Shown: positions 9,156-18,937 of the stretch, one piece after another
Layout: the number at the start of each line of letters is the position of its first letter
How positions within the stretch are numbered: the stretch's first letter is position 1
From: Eleusine coracana subsp. coracana
Lineage: Eukaryota > Streptophyta > Magnoliopsida > Poales > Poaceae
Direction: 5' to 3'
Assembly: GCA_032690845.1 (NCBI GenBank)
Contig: CM064427.1
Location: 21,487,164 to 21,551,163 of the forward strand
DNA length: 64,000 nt
Position numbers and translations under genes: made by a program
Notes under the pieces: generated by a model
Told to the model about the DNA's origin: nothing
What the model saw: only the letters and a program-made list of their open reading frames with translations
The model's database searches: none

Positions 9156-11657
9156 ATGACTGGTTTCGACTTGCCGACGAACTTCACTGAAGATCCTGAG
9201 TCACTCCTGAGAAGGACGCGAGCTAGGCTCACCCCTCCTCGTAAGGAGACTCGGCTAATCGAACCTGTCATTCCCGCACCATCAAGCTCTGAGCAAATGG
9301 CTGACAAGACCCTCCGCGAGTTCTCCGCTCCCTCCGCTGCCAACATCCCTACGGGACCAGCTGGCAATGTGGGAGATGCGAACTTCGAGATCAAGACCGG
9401 TCTCATCACCATTGTGCATGCTAGCCCATTCTGTGGGAAAGCCAATGAGGACGCTAGTGCTCATCTCCAGCAATTCCTGGAGATTTGCAACACGTTCAAA
9501 ATGAAGGACGTCACCCCCGACGCTGTTCGCCTTCGACTGTTCCCGTTCTCTCTCCTTGGGAGAGCGAGACAGTGGTTCTACGCAAACCCTGAAGCTGTGA
9601 ACACTTGGGAGAAGTGTTCAGCTGCGTTCCTTGCAAAGTTCTTCCCGCTGGGCAAGACCAATGTCCTCCGCGGAAGGATCTCAAGCTTCCAGCAGGAGTC
9701 GAAGGAGTCGATTCCTGAGGCATGGGAGAGGCTCCAGGAGTACATCCTGGCATGTCCCCACCACGGGATGGATGATTGGCTGATCATCCAGAACTTCTAC
9801 AACGGGCTTACTCCGTCGGCCCGCGACCACCTCGACGCTGCTGCTGGTGGAGCCTTCTTCTCGCTCACTGTAAGCAAGGCAAAAGATTTGATCGAGAAGA
9901 TGGTGTCCAACCAAGGTTGGAATGAAGAGCGCATCCAACCTCGCCAGCGAGGCATGCACTCCGTCAAGGAGGTTGACATGCTCGCCGCCAAGATTGACCT
10001 TCTCATGAAAAAGATGGACGACCAAGCCAATGGAGAAGTGAAAGCCCTAGACGCTCGTATGACTTGCGAGGTCTGTGGCAACACGGGACACTCAGGCAAT
10101 GACTGCCCTAAGGCCCGTGAGGACGCAATGTTCATGGGCAACAACAACAACAACGGCTACCGTCCACAAGGAGGTCAAAGTTGGGGTCCACCATGTCCCA
10201 ACTACCAAGGAGGTAACTCTGGCAACTTCTCTGGTTTTAATTCCGGTTATAATCAGCCCTCCTTGAAAGATCTTGTGCTTGGTCAAGCTAAAGTTAATGA
10301 TAACATCAGTAAAAAGCTTGCCACCACTGATAGGACTCTTGAGAGCATCCACACTAAGATAGAGGGTGTTTCCTCTGCTCTCAAGAATCAGCTGAGCTTT
10401 AATAAAATGATAGAAACCCAATTAGCTTAGTTAGCTGCTGCTGTTCCTACTGCTGAGTCGGGGAAAATCCCGGGGCAACCCGAGACCCCCTTAGAAAATG
10501 TTAATGCGGTTACCACGAGAGGAGGTAAGTCCACTCGGGATCCGCCATACCCTAACCATGCAGGAAAGGACACATCAGCTGAGAAGCCGGCAGAAGAAGA
10601 AGAACTGCCGCCCAGGAAAACGGCCCCACATGAGTTCTATGACACGAACCTCATGCTGTTTCCTGAAAGAAGAAGGAAGCCCACCGTGGACGAGCAGTTC
10701 ACACGCTTCATTGAGGTGATCCAGAAGCTGCACATCAACGTGCCCTTGCTGGATGCGATACAAGTACCCACGTACGCTCGCTACCTCAAGGATCTTATCA
10801 GCAACAAGCGCCCACTACCGACCACAGAAATTGTCAAGCTGACGGAAGAGTGTAGCGCTGCTATACTCAACCGGCTTCCTGAGAAGAAGAAAGATCCGGG
10901 GTGTCCCACGATCACCTGCTCGATCGGGACACAGAACTTCGACCATGCCTTATGTGATCTTGGGGCAAGTGTGAGCGTCATGCCGAAGGATGTCTTCGAC
11001 AAGCTCAACTACACCACACTATCCCCCACACCGATGCAGCTGCAGCTGGCCGATTCAACGGTCCGCTATTCGGCGGGAATCGCCGAAGATATTCCGGTGA
11101 AAATCCGGGATTGCTTCATCCCCGTCGACTTCGTAGTGCTTGACATGGACGTCGGGAAGAGCACACCACTCATCCTGGGACGCCCATTTCTCAGCACTGC
11201 GGATGCTCGCATCGATGTAGGAGCCGGAGAAATCCGCTTCCACATCAATGGCAAGGAGGAGAAGTTTGACTTTCGGCCACGGAAAGAACAGTGCAACATG
11301 ATCCGTATCAAGTACAGGCCGAACCCAAGCAACATCAAGGAAGTGGAGGTCACTCCGCCAAAGAAGGACAGCCTCATCACATTCATGAAGAACTTCCTTG
11401 AGAAGGAAAAGGTTGCACAGCAACAACTGATGAAGGCAAGGAGGCAAAGGTCACACATTAAGCAACAGCCTCCGAAGTCCACAAGGCAGCAACCTCCGAG
11501 GTCTGCAAAGAAACAGGCTGTGAAGCCTGCAAAACCGCAGCCTCCGAAGCCCGAGAAGCCACCGACCGCAACAAAGACCAAGAAGGTGTGGCGAGTGAAA
11601 CAAGAAGCATCATCCGTGTCTTCATCTCTGGGACCGGACAACGCTTCATCGAGCTGA
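9156..11657 (+). pseudogene. Family A gag-protease polyprotein, one nonsense codon
   Basis: One frame of 833 codons, starting MTGFDLPTNFTEDPESL, with a single TAG at 10428-10430. Copy 2 has CAG at the same place, so this is a point mutation. Domains: retrotransposon Gag core about residues 100-250 (including GRARQWFYANPEAVNTWEKC), a CCHC zinc knuckle CEVCGNTGHSGNDCP about 303-317, an aspartic protease about 560-690 with DLGASVSVMP as the active-site motif and ILGRPFLSTADARID as the flap-side motif, then a Lys/Pro-rich repetitive tail about 745-810. Gag packages the RNA and protease matures it. Family lineage is Athila by gag and protease style. The frame ends without any RT. A splice-donor-like AAAG/GTGAGT follows at 11691-11700. 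Confidence 0.85.
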
Positions 11658-11948
11658 ACGCCGGAGAAAAGTCCCGCTCGTCGGACTTTAAAAGGTGAGT
11701 CCTCGCCGGGAGGTTAAACCGGTAGTTATCCATATTTGCTCTTTTAATTGCATATTTGCTTTCCACCACATTTTGATTTTTCCCGACCACTGCATTTCTG
11801 CATTTTTGAATTTTTCCAGCCACCTTGGAATTTTTCAAAACTCATTTGCATTTTTGAAAATTTAGAAAATAGGTTTTTGGGCTTTCCATTTTGAAAAGAT
11901 ATTTTGTCGAGCTTTTTGAGCAAAAAGGCAGCAGGGGACAAATCCCCT

Positions 11949-12121
11949 AGCCGTTGGGGAACACATAGGAAAAAGGGGGCTGCCAGGAGGCCCACCTGCC
12001 AGGTCGGCCGACCTGGTGGGGTCGGCCGACCCCCTGGCCCCACCTTTTCCTGTGATCCTTTCCCCCAACGGCTATATGGCCGTTGCTCTGTCCCTTTCTA
12101 ACGGCCATCTTGCTATAAAAA
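11949..12121 (+). promoter_or_regulatory. Internal U3-like promoter ahead of ORF2
   Basis: Two GGTCGGCCGACC palindromes (12002-12013, 12020-12031) again 18 bp apart, preceded by gccaggaggcccacctgcc, which resembles the block before the LTR palindromes, and followed 83 bp later by TATAAAAA (12114-12121). The whole lies in a larger inverted repeat with perfect 11-bp arms AGCCGTTGGGG (11949-11959) and CCCCAACGGCT (12063-12073). Copy 2 keeps the same arrangement on the minus strand (41110-40984). I infer a promoter for ORF2 sharing origin with the LTR U3. No transcript evidence is available. Confidence 0.6.
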
Positions 12122-12399
12122 CCGCCCAGGAGGAGGAGCTTCACCATTCCAAGCTCATCTTTCACTCCCCTCCTTTGCTCACTTGTTGCTCTCCCAAAAT
12201 TTCGTGTTCTTCAACTTTACTACAGCCCCAAAAAACCCAAAAAAAAATATTTCCCCTCTGTTTTATTGCATTTGCAAGTTGTTGTGAGAAGAAAATCAAT
12301 TTCGGAGAAGCTCGGGTTTGTCGTTTTCACTAACGCTCACCCGAACACTTGTTCGATCTTGTTTTTGTTCTTGTCTTGTGTTTGTTCTTGTGTGCAGCC

Positions 12400-13890
12400 A
12401 TGTTCAACCGAATGAAGAAAGTCGCCGGAATCAAGCGGAGAAAAAGCACTCGTACAAGCACGAGTCAAGCATCCTCCATCGAGCTCACACCAAGTCCGGG
12501 GCATGGTGACCCCGAAGCTGAAATTCCGGAGGAAAGGCCGGCCTTGCTCATCACCGAGAAGCATCTCGACATCAAGGACGACCGCGAGGGCGAAGCCATC
12601 ACGCTCATGAGAGAACGGCCATTCGCCCACACCCGACGCTTCGATCCGGACTTCCTCAAGAAAATAGGTATGAGAGAAGAATTTGCCTCTATTTTTCGCA
12701 CTATGGGTTGGCTAAATTTCGTAGAAGTAGATGAGCCGGGTTCTCGTTTGCTTACTATGCAGTTTTTATGCACCCTTAGAAAGTATGATGAAGGCATTTC
12801 TTTTCGCTTGTTTGGGCAAAAGCGTTTGGTCACATGGGGTGATCTTCATGCTATGCTAGGTCTAAATCCTAAATGTAGGCTAGACTTAGATAAAGCGCTA
12901 AAGGGGTTCCATAAAGAAAGTTTTTGGAAAAAGATTTCCGAAAACGAGTGGGGTCCCAAGCCTAGAACAAGTGCCATCCATAATCCTACACTTAGATTTA
13001 TGCATGTGTGGTTGGCTATGACCTTGTTTCCTCGAGGTGACATTAGGGTTGTCCGGCAAGATGAATTGAAAATACTTTATGCCATGGTTAAGAAAATTAG
13101 GGTGTCACCCGCGGAATGCATGATTGATCAATGGTTAGACAATATAAAGTTGACAGGACCAATTGAGTGCACCTCTTTAGTTACTCGCATTGCGCAGAGG
13201 TGTGGTCTGCTTGAGAATGTTCATGTTGAATATTTGACGGTAGATAGAGAATTTCTAGGCGAGGACTATTTTGTGCAAGGACATACTTTGAAACATGGTC
13301 CAAATAATACCTTGATCTATCACTTTCCCGGGTATACAAATGAATTCCCGTTACCTAACCCGGGTCTTCGTTTGTATCACTGTCGGGCACTAACCCTCCC
13401 ACTTGAGCCAGTGGGAGAAGTTCGCAGGCATAGTGTTTCAGGGCGACCGACACGTTCCCGTAGGCATATGGAGCCTACACCGGAGTTTCACACTCCGACC
13501 GGAGATCCGGTATGGGAGCAGCCCCCGCCACAAGACGAGGCAGGTGCATCAACATGGCAGGCCGGAGCATGGGAATCTCAGTACGATTACCCCATGCAGA
13601 CATCATCAAGTTCAAGCGGACCGCCATCCTTTGCCACTCGGTCATTCTCATCCCGTGGGTTCCGTGAACTCAACTATGGGATGGCCGAGTTGACAAGGAG
13701 GGTGAATGACATTGATTTGCGCACCGAGAGCATGCAACAAACTCTCACGCAACATGTCGCCGACACCCAGCAATGGCAGAATTTCAGCGACATCCAATTC
13801 CGCCAGCTGAACGCGATGATGGCTCAGAATCAGAGCAATTGGGATGCCTTCTTCCGCTCCCAAGGCTACGACCCGAACCAGCAGATATGA
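12400..13890 (+). CDS. ATHILA ORF-1-like protein (family A ORF2)
   Basis: An intact 496-residue ORF from MFNRMK. The frame is open further upstream, but copy 2 agrees with copy 1 only from near this ATG, and both copies give exactly 1491 bp from it. The N-terminus is basic (KRRKST). The conserved core is about residues 95-340: FRTMGWLNF, PGSRLLTMQFLC, FRLFGQ, NPTLRFMHVWLAMTLFPR, GPIECTSLVTRIAQ, GYTNEFPLPNPGLRLY. The C-terminal part is Ser/Pro/Gln-rich with a coiled-coil-like stretch (MAELTRRVNDIDLRTESMQQ). This matches the plant retrotransposon ORF-1 (ATHILA) family as I recall it; function is unknown. I see no signal peptide or membrane segment, so an envelope role is not supported. Upstream are a TATA box at 12114 and a possible splice acceptor ending at 12397. 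Confidence 0.8.
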   Translation: MFNRMKKVAGIKRRKSTRTSTSQASSIELTPSPGHGDPEAEIPEERPALLITEKHLDIKDDREGEAITLMRERPFAHTRRFDPDFLKKIGMREEFASIFRTMGWLNFVEVDEPGSRLLTMQFLCTLRKYDEGISFRLFGQKRLVTWGDLHAMLGLNPKCRLDLDKALKGFHKESFWKKISENEWGPKPRTSAIHNPTLRFMHVWLAMTLFPRGDIRVVRQDELKILYAMVKKIRVSPAECMIDQWLDNIKLTGPIECTSLVTRIAQRCGLLENVHVEYLTVDREFLGEDYFVQGHTLKHGPNNTLIYHFPGYTNEFPLPNPGLRLYHCRALTLPLEPVGEVRRHSVSGRPTRSRRHMEPTPEFHTPTGDPVWEQPPPQDEAGASTWQAGAWESQYDYPMQTSSSSSGPPSFATRSFSSRGFRELNYGMAELTRRVNDIDLRTESMQQTLTQHVADTQQWQNFSDIQFRQLNAMMAQNQSNWDAFFRSQGYDPNQQI

Positions 13891-13898
13891 GCAAGAAC

Positions 13899-13912
13899 AA
13901 ACTTGGGGGAGG
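13899..13912 (+). other. Central polypurine-tract-like motif
   Basis: AAACTTGGGGGAGG lies just after the ORF2 stop. It nearly repeats the terminal PPT. In copy 2 the two share 13 identical bases (AAGCTTGGGGGAG). Confidence 0.5.
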
Positions 13913-15274
13913 ACCTCCCTTCTCACGGTAACTTGTATCTTTCCCCTTCCCTTTATTTCTTGCATTTGCTAAATCTGAAAACCATAAAAATTTGCAAAAC
14001 ATAAAAAGAACAAAAATATTTCCCTTTTTCATGCGCGGTATGAATGTGTATAATTTTCCTATGTTGAGATGATGAATAGTTGCTCTGTCCTTTATTCCTC
14101 TCTAATGCTAGTTTACAACTTAGTACTCTCTCAAGAGCTAGGTTTGTTGGTAAATCTTGCCTTGAACTTGAATCTTGTGGGTAGCATATGCATTCTCTAG
14201 TTCTAAGTTGTTGAGAGGTATGATATGATAGATAGGGCTGCTATGATCTTGCTCAACGTAAAGCTTGAATTCCGGAGTTTTATTTTTCAAAATGACAAAT
14301 TGATAAGTTCCTCAATGATGAAATTCCCACCACAGCCATATGTAGTGTTTACATTTGAAAACCTTTACACATATGCTGCTTGTTTCACATTGGGCTTAGT
14401 CAAAATTGTTGTGACCCTAGTAGAACTCTTTTCATGCTTTCTTGATCAAGATCATATACACACATCCACCGCCATGAGCTATCCTTCTAAATCAAGAAGA
14501 TAGCATACACCATATCCACCGTGAGCTATTCTTCTACACCGGAAGAAAGCCACTATCCATCCATCCATCCAAAGAAACACTCCATATATCCATTGCAAAA
14601 TTCCTCTCTCAAAGTATTCATTGCAAACTAGGACTATGGCTATGCAAAAAGAAAAGAAAAAAAAATGCTCAAAAAAGAGAGCAAGCAAAAGATAGCCATA
14701 GCCTAGAAACTCCAAAAGAGAGAAGGAAAATTCAAAAAGGAGTTATTTCTTCCCATCCACCATTCCTCCATTCTCCCACACACTTGCACATCTTGATCAA
14801 GATTGTTTGAATTGATGTTTTTCTTGGATCCGGTCTTTTGACATAGCAATATTATGTGAACATGAGTGCCTCATATATCCCTACCTTGAGCTCCACATAA
14901 AGCCTTATTTAGAAGTAGGTGATTATAGGCAACACTTTGCCTTGGTGAGGAATCATACACATATTGAGTGATCCGAGAGAATCATTTGAGGAACTTGGTT
15001 TTTATTTTCAAAATCTTTTGAAAACCTCCGGAATAACATAGCGGAATCTAGAGCAAGTGATTGGTGCCCTGCAATTGTTCTATCTCTCAACCGCCCAAGA
15101 CAATGAGGTGTAAAAGCCCCATGGATCGAGGTAAATGGGTAAGTTATGTGCCAACATATTTAATTCTAGGAAGAGTACTTTGTTGTGCGCATAGTATTAT
15201 TGAGGAGTAGGACATTGTAGCAACTCCTGATCAACAACTTAAGTTTATCTTTGCTTCGGGACGAGCAAAGGGTA
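13913..15274 (+). other. Family A 3' non-coding region
   Basis: About 1.36 kb with no ORF shared by both copies. It holds simple repeats (ATCC near 14555-14570, A-rich at 14642-14690) and degenerate hairpins. The matching stretch of copy 2 (37907-39211) differs by microsatellite length. Confidence 0.7.
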
Positions 15275-15288
15275 AGCATGGGGGAGTT
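15275..15288 (+). other. Terminal polypurine tract, copy 1
   Basis: agcatgggggagtt lies directly before the TG of the 3' LTR. Copy 2 has AAGCTTGGGGGAGTTTG, so copy 1 carries one substitution. Confidence 0.7.
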
Positions 15289-16490
15289 TGTTGACGGCTG
15301 TTAAGTACCATTTTTAACCATCAACTATACTCAAATAAAGGAGAATTTGGCATTTCATACACGCATGCTTTAGCACAATAATATAGTTCCACTTGTACTT
15401 GGAGAACTTTGTGCATGCAGGAGGAAATGTGAAGGAAACACCTCAAAAGGCAAGAAAACACACTTTCGACCAATCAGAGAGTGCCACATGGACGTCACAC
15501 GGATTGAAGGGCCCATTTTCAGCACTTAACCGACGTAACTCCATGTAATACCGCGCAAACCGACGTCAGGGCCCACAGGACAGCCACCCGGAGAAAGCAC
15601 AGGCCAGGAGGGGCCACCCCCAGGTCGGCCGACCCGGCCGGGCGCCCTCTCCGCCTGGGCTTCCACGTGTTGGCTCCTCCGCGACTCCTGATGACGGTTT
15701 GAGATGCCTTCCGTGGCGGTTACTCTCCCTTGCCGACCTATTGAGGCTATATATAGGAGGGTGTGCCTTCACACTCAACACACACCACAAGAAGCATTTC
15801 TCTCTTGCTAGTAGTAGTTCTTGGAGTTTTAGTGGAGTTAGGCTGAGTCTAGAGCTCTCTAGTCCCAAGTCTTCACTTGGAATTGGTATGCCTCTTGTAT
15901 CTTTTCCCTTTTGTAAGACTTTGCTCTTATCAATATATATATATTTTCTATATAGTTGTGCTTGGGTCATGAGTTTCTTGTTTGATATTGTGATCCATAT
16001 ATGTGATAGTATAGTCTACTTGTGTGATAGTAGTTTATATTTATTATACTACTATTGTCATGCTAGTTATATACCGTCACTATAGTCTAGTTTATATGTT
16101 ATAGTCTCTATGCTTAGTTTTAGCTGATAAAGTATAGCATGGGTTTGGTGATCGTATTCGTACGGTAGCTCTGCCTCGTTAATAGTAATCACGGAGGGGC
16201 AGAGTGCTCTTTGGTCATGCAAGTATGGTACTTGGGTGACTGATTTGCATCAATTATTCGTTAGTCTACTGGTTCGTTGAGGTAGGCGGCAGGTGGTGAC
16301 AGCCCTGTCCGTCCTTTGAAATCCTCCCCGCTAGGCTAGTGCGTAGGCTCTTGGCGGAAGTCGCCTGTGGATGCAGGGGTAAGTCCGTGCCTGAAGTGCT
16401 ATACTATTGACTGCTGAACCTGAGTGTGGGTATGTATGTATTCTACTTAGGCTATGCAACTGAGTGTGGGTCTGTATGTATTCTACTTAG
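15289..16490 (+). repeat. Family A 3' LTR (copy 1), truncated
   Basis: Matches the 5' LTR closely from TGTTGAC to gctatgcaac (16460), then repeats a 30-bp stretch (16421-16450 again at 16461-16490) and stops. About 0.35 kb of the LTR 3' end and the TSD are missing. It has one U3 palindrome, the 5' LTR has two. Confidence 0.85.
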
Positions 16491-16892
16491 CCTTGAACAA
16501 TTTTAGTTCATGTAATTAAACCACTTTATGTGTTTGGCCTGTTGTCTCTCTTGCTTTAGCTTAGAAAGTTTGAGCCCCCGGGTGTTTTGGAGGTTTAGTC
16601 TCGCCGGTGATCGTCGTTGTCCTGGCTGTTGGGGCAAGCACGACGTTGCGCTGTCCGACCGGCTCGACTGTGAACCCCTTTCCTCGTGGCTTACTTTGTT
16701 TGCCAACATAGTGAGACTCGAGGTCGAGAAAGGTGGAAAAAGGTAGGAAATTTTTTTGAGAATAATGAGAGGGGCGCAGCTAAGCAGGCCCATTGTGCCT
16801 TTCTAGCCCCCGAGTGACGTCTGAACCCTTGGGAGGGGATGGGTGCCACTTAGGAGAGAGCGAGGCGTGCGAGGAATACGCGAAACGGAGAG
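16491..16892 (-). other. Element H spacer after pol
   Basis: Non-coding in both strands. It contains 'agcccccgag'-type motifs (16571, 16806) like those at 5177-5460 and is taken as element H sequence continuing from 7460. Confidence 0.5.
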
Positions 16893-17057
16893 CTAGGGAT
16901 AGAATTTACGTAGCTGTGAGATGTTCCACGCATTCTTGAATTCTTCGCCCTCCACGATCTTGAGCTTGTATGTGCCGAGGCGGATTACTCGAGAGACGAC
17001 GTACAGTCCTTCCCAGGGCGGTGAGAGCTTGTGCCGACCTCTACTATCCTAAACCCT
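16893..17057 (-). pseudogene. Element H pol C-terminus (integrase end)
   Basis: The minus strand encodes KLSPPWEGLYVVSRVIRLGT, then YKLKIVEGEEFKNAWNISQL and RKFYP followed by TAG at 16893-16895. The W-E-G-P/L-Y-V-V and N-A-W-N-I-x-x-L-R-x-F-Y-P pattern is the standard end of gypsy integrase. It is truncated upstream by element B at 17058. Confidence 0.7.
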
Positions 17058-17555
17058 TGTTGGTCGTAATTACGCACCCACTTATATACCGCAAGAGGAT
17101 GATGTACAGTTGTAGCTCTTTTTCCCTCAGAGTATTCCAAGGTTATCGAATCCACAGGGAACGAGCAGAACTAATACTATTAAAAGGTTACTAACAAATT
17201 GCAATGGGTTGGTTGGTGTGAATGATAACGGTGAGAAAGTGGAAGGTGAATGTTATTGAAGAGGTAACCGGATGATGAAGGATTCTCTCCTTAGGATTGG
17301 TTCACTAGCATGCAACCTTATTCTTATCAACTCGAGTGATGACTCTAATATTCTACAAGGCATGGTGGTTTCGTTCACCCCGGCTGTCACTACAGAGGCT
17401 ATTAGCTCCCCACTGGTTTCTTGCACTATGTAATGGGCAAAAGTGTATTGGCCGATACACTAATGAAAGGGATAGATAGATGTGCAATAAAGTTCATCAC
17501 ATAGATTAAATTCATCGAGAGAGTATCAACAAGTATGAGAGTTACATGACCAGAT
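17058..17555 (-). repeat. Element B left LTR fragment lacking U3
   Basis: 498 bp nearly identical to 21722-22219. Homology ends at gaccagatt, after which the left copy passes straight into pol sequence. No PPT or U3 precedes it on the minus strand, so a deletion has removed the pol tail, PPT, U3 and part of R. Confidence 0.8.
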
Positions 17556-18937
17556 TTTAATTCAAATGTGTCGGGTTCTAGGTATACCTTTAGACGTTGT
17601 CCGTTCACCGTGTACTTGTTTCTCTTGCCATCCATTATGATTACCGCTCCCGAAGGTAACACCGTTTTCACAAGATAAGGTCCCTCCCATTTGCTTCGTA
17701 GTTTTCCTTTACCAAATAATCTGAATCACGAGTTAAATAGGAGAATCCGATCTCCTTCCTTGAATTCCTTCTTCAAAAGCTTCTTATCGTACCACTTCTT
17801 TATTTTCTCTTTGTATATGGCTGCCTTTTCATATGCACGCAATCTCATCTCTTCCAATTCACTTATTTGTATCTTCCTTTTCATGCCGGCGGCATCAAGA
17901 TCCAAATTCATTTTGTTTATAGCCCAATAAGCTTTATGTTCCAATTCCACCGGTAGGTGACACGATTTCCCATAGACGAATTGATATGGTGTCATACCAA
18001 TTGGTGTCTTGAATGCCATCCTATATGCCCATAGTGCTCCATTAAGCTTTGTGGCCCAATCTTTTCCTTCCTTTGTAACAATCTTCTGCAGAATTCCCTT
18101 TAATTGCTTATTTGAAGTTTCTGCTTGTCCATTCGTCTGGGGATGGTAAGCTGTTCAAATTCTATGTTCAACTCCAGATTTGGTTAAAAACCTAGCAAAT
18201 TCTCCTCCTGTAAAATGGGATCCTCCATTTGTAATTATTATCCTCGGTACTCCGTACCTAGGAAATATCTGCTCCTGAAGTATACTCCTTGATTCTCTTG
18301 TAGTATTAGCCTTGCATGCCATTGCTTCGACCCACTTGGAGACATAATCAATGGCGACCAATATGTACTCGAAACCATGAGAATTCACAAAGGTTCCCAT
18401 AGAATCCATACCCCAAACATCAAAGATATCGACTTGAAGATTGTACTTAAGAGGCATTGCATTCCTACTGTTAACATTCCCTATTCGTTGAAATTGAGCA
18501 CATGTTGCAACATACCTTTTTGCATCTTCATGCATAGTAGGCCAATAGAATCCACTCGCCCATACCTTGGCCTGTGTTCTGAAGTAGCCATAGTGTCCCC
18601 CATAATTCGAAGAATGACATTTTGCTAAAATGCTTGCTCTTTCTTCTCTGGGTACACAATGCACTAGACTAATCCATTCACTATTAGCAACAGGGTAGAT
18701 CATACCTGCATTAAGCAGCTTCAAAATCTCCTTTTGAACCACTGGCTTCATTGATTCCTTCAACCTTCGCATCCCTTCAACCACTGGTTTAGTATTCTCC
18801 TCCACGTTAATCTTGTGGGTGCAAAATGCTGGGCTGATTCCCTTGATGTCATCCAATGTGTAACCAATGGCCTTCTTATACCTTTTGAACACAACAAGAA
18901 GCCTCTCTGTTTCTTCTTTCGTTAGGGCATTGTTCAT
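17556..18937 (-). pseudogene. Element B RT-start/integrase fusion
   Basis: One frame, two nonsense codons (18155-18157 and 17726-17728). It begins in the protease-RT linker, enters RT (AGMIYPVANSEWISLVHCVP) and then passes without a frame break to the integrase zinc region (ILAKCHSSNYGGHYG, SGFYWPTM, ATCAQF) and core. The RT catalytic region and RNase H are absent. The core keeps the first Asp (DVWGMDSMG) but the second is Asn (IITNGGSHF, usually DGGSHF). YHPQTNGQAE follows the first stop. The end has GAVIIMDGKRNKYTVNGQRL. It cannot encode an active RT, and the integrase core is probably dead too. Confidence 0.75.

Larger units (their letters stand above)
7461..16490 (+). mobile_element. Family A copy 1: RT-less Athila-like LTR retrotransposon
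   Basis: Order: 5' LTR 7461-9009, PBS for tRNA-Asp 9018-9035, gag-protease 9156-11657, promoter-like spacer 11695-12399, ATHILA ORF-1-like ORF 12400-13890, long 3' non-coding part, PPT, 3' LTR from 15289 truncated at about 16490. There is no RT, RNase H or integrase between protease and ORF2, and the second copy (34690-45693) has the same layout, so the absence is a family trait and not a local deletion. It is inserted in element H; the five bases before it are cccgt, but the 3' partner is lost with the truncated LTR. It is non-autonomous and needs an RT and integrase from another element. Confidence 0.9.
3780..17057 (-). mobile_element. Element H: Tat-lineage Ty3/gypsy, 3' part, nested host
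   Basis: The 3' end of a large gypsy element in minus orientation. In element order: pol C-terminus (17057-16893), spacer, antisense extra ORF (coding on plus, about 5886-7435), polypurine tract with the GGGGGCTAC type of end (about 5177-5200), and 3' LTR (5176-3780). Family A copy 1 (7461-16490) is inserted into it and element B cuts it at 17058. An extra ORF antisense to gag-pol between pol and the 3' LTR is known in Tat elements such as Grande and Retand, which is the basis of the lineage call. The RNase H/integrase fragment at 27651-29046 has the right strand and lineage to be the far side of the same element, but about 200 integrase residues are missing between them. Confidence 0.65.

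Noticed and set aside
11066..11641. Long antisense ORFs opposite family-A protease (and the matching ones at 41471-42056)
   Set aside because: Shadows of the Lys/Pro-rich sense frame. Their composition follows from the sense codons, and the frames are not kept when the sense frame shifts.
12349..12399. Signal-peptide-like hydrophobic N-terminus if ORF2 started at 12349 (MFDLVFVLVLCLFLCAA)
   Set aside because: Copy 2 does not share this start, and the stretch overlaps the pyrimidine-rich acceptor-like sequence. The common ATG is at 12400. An envelope reading is therefore not supported.
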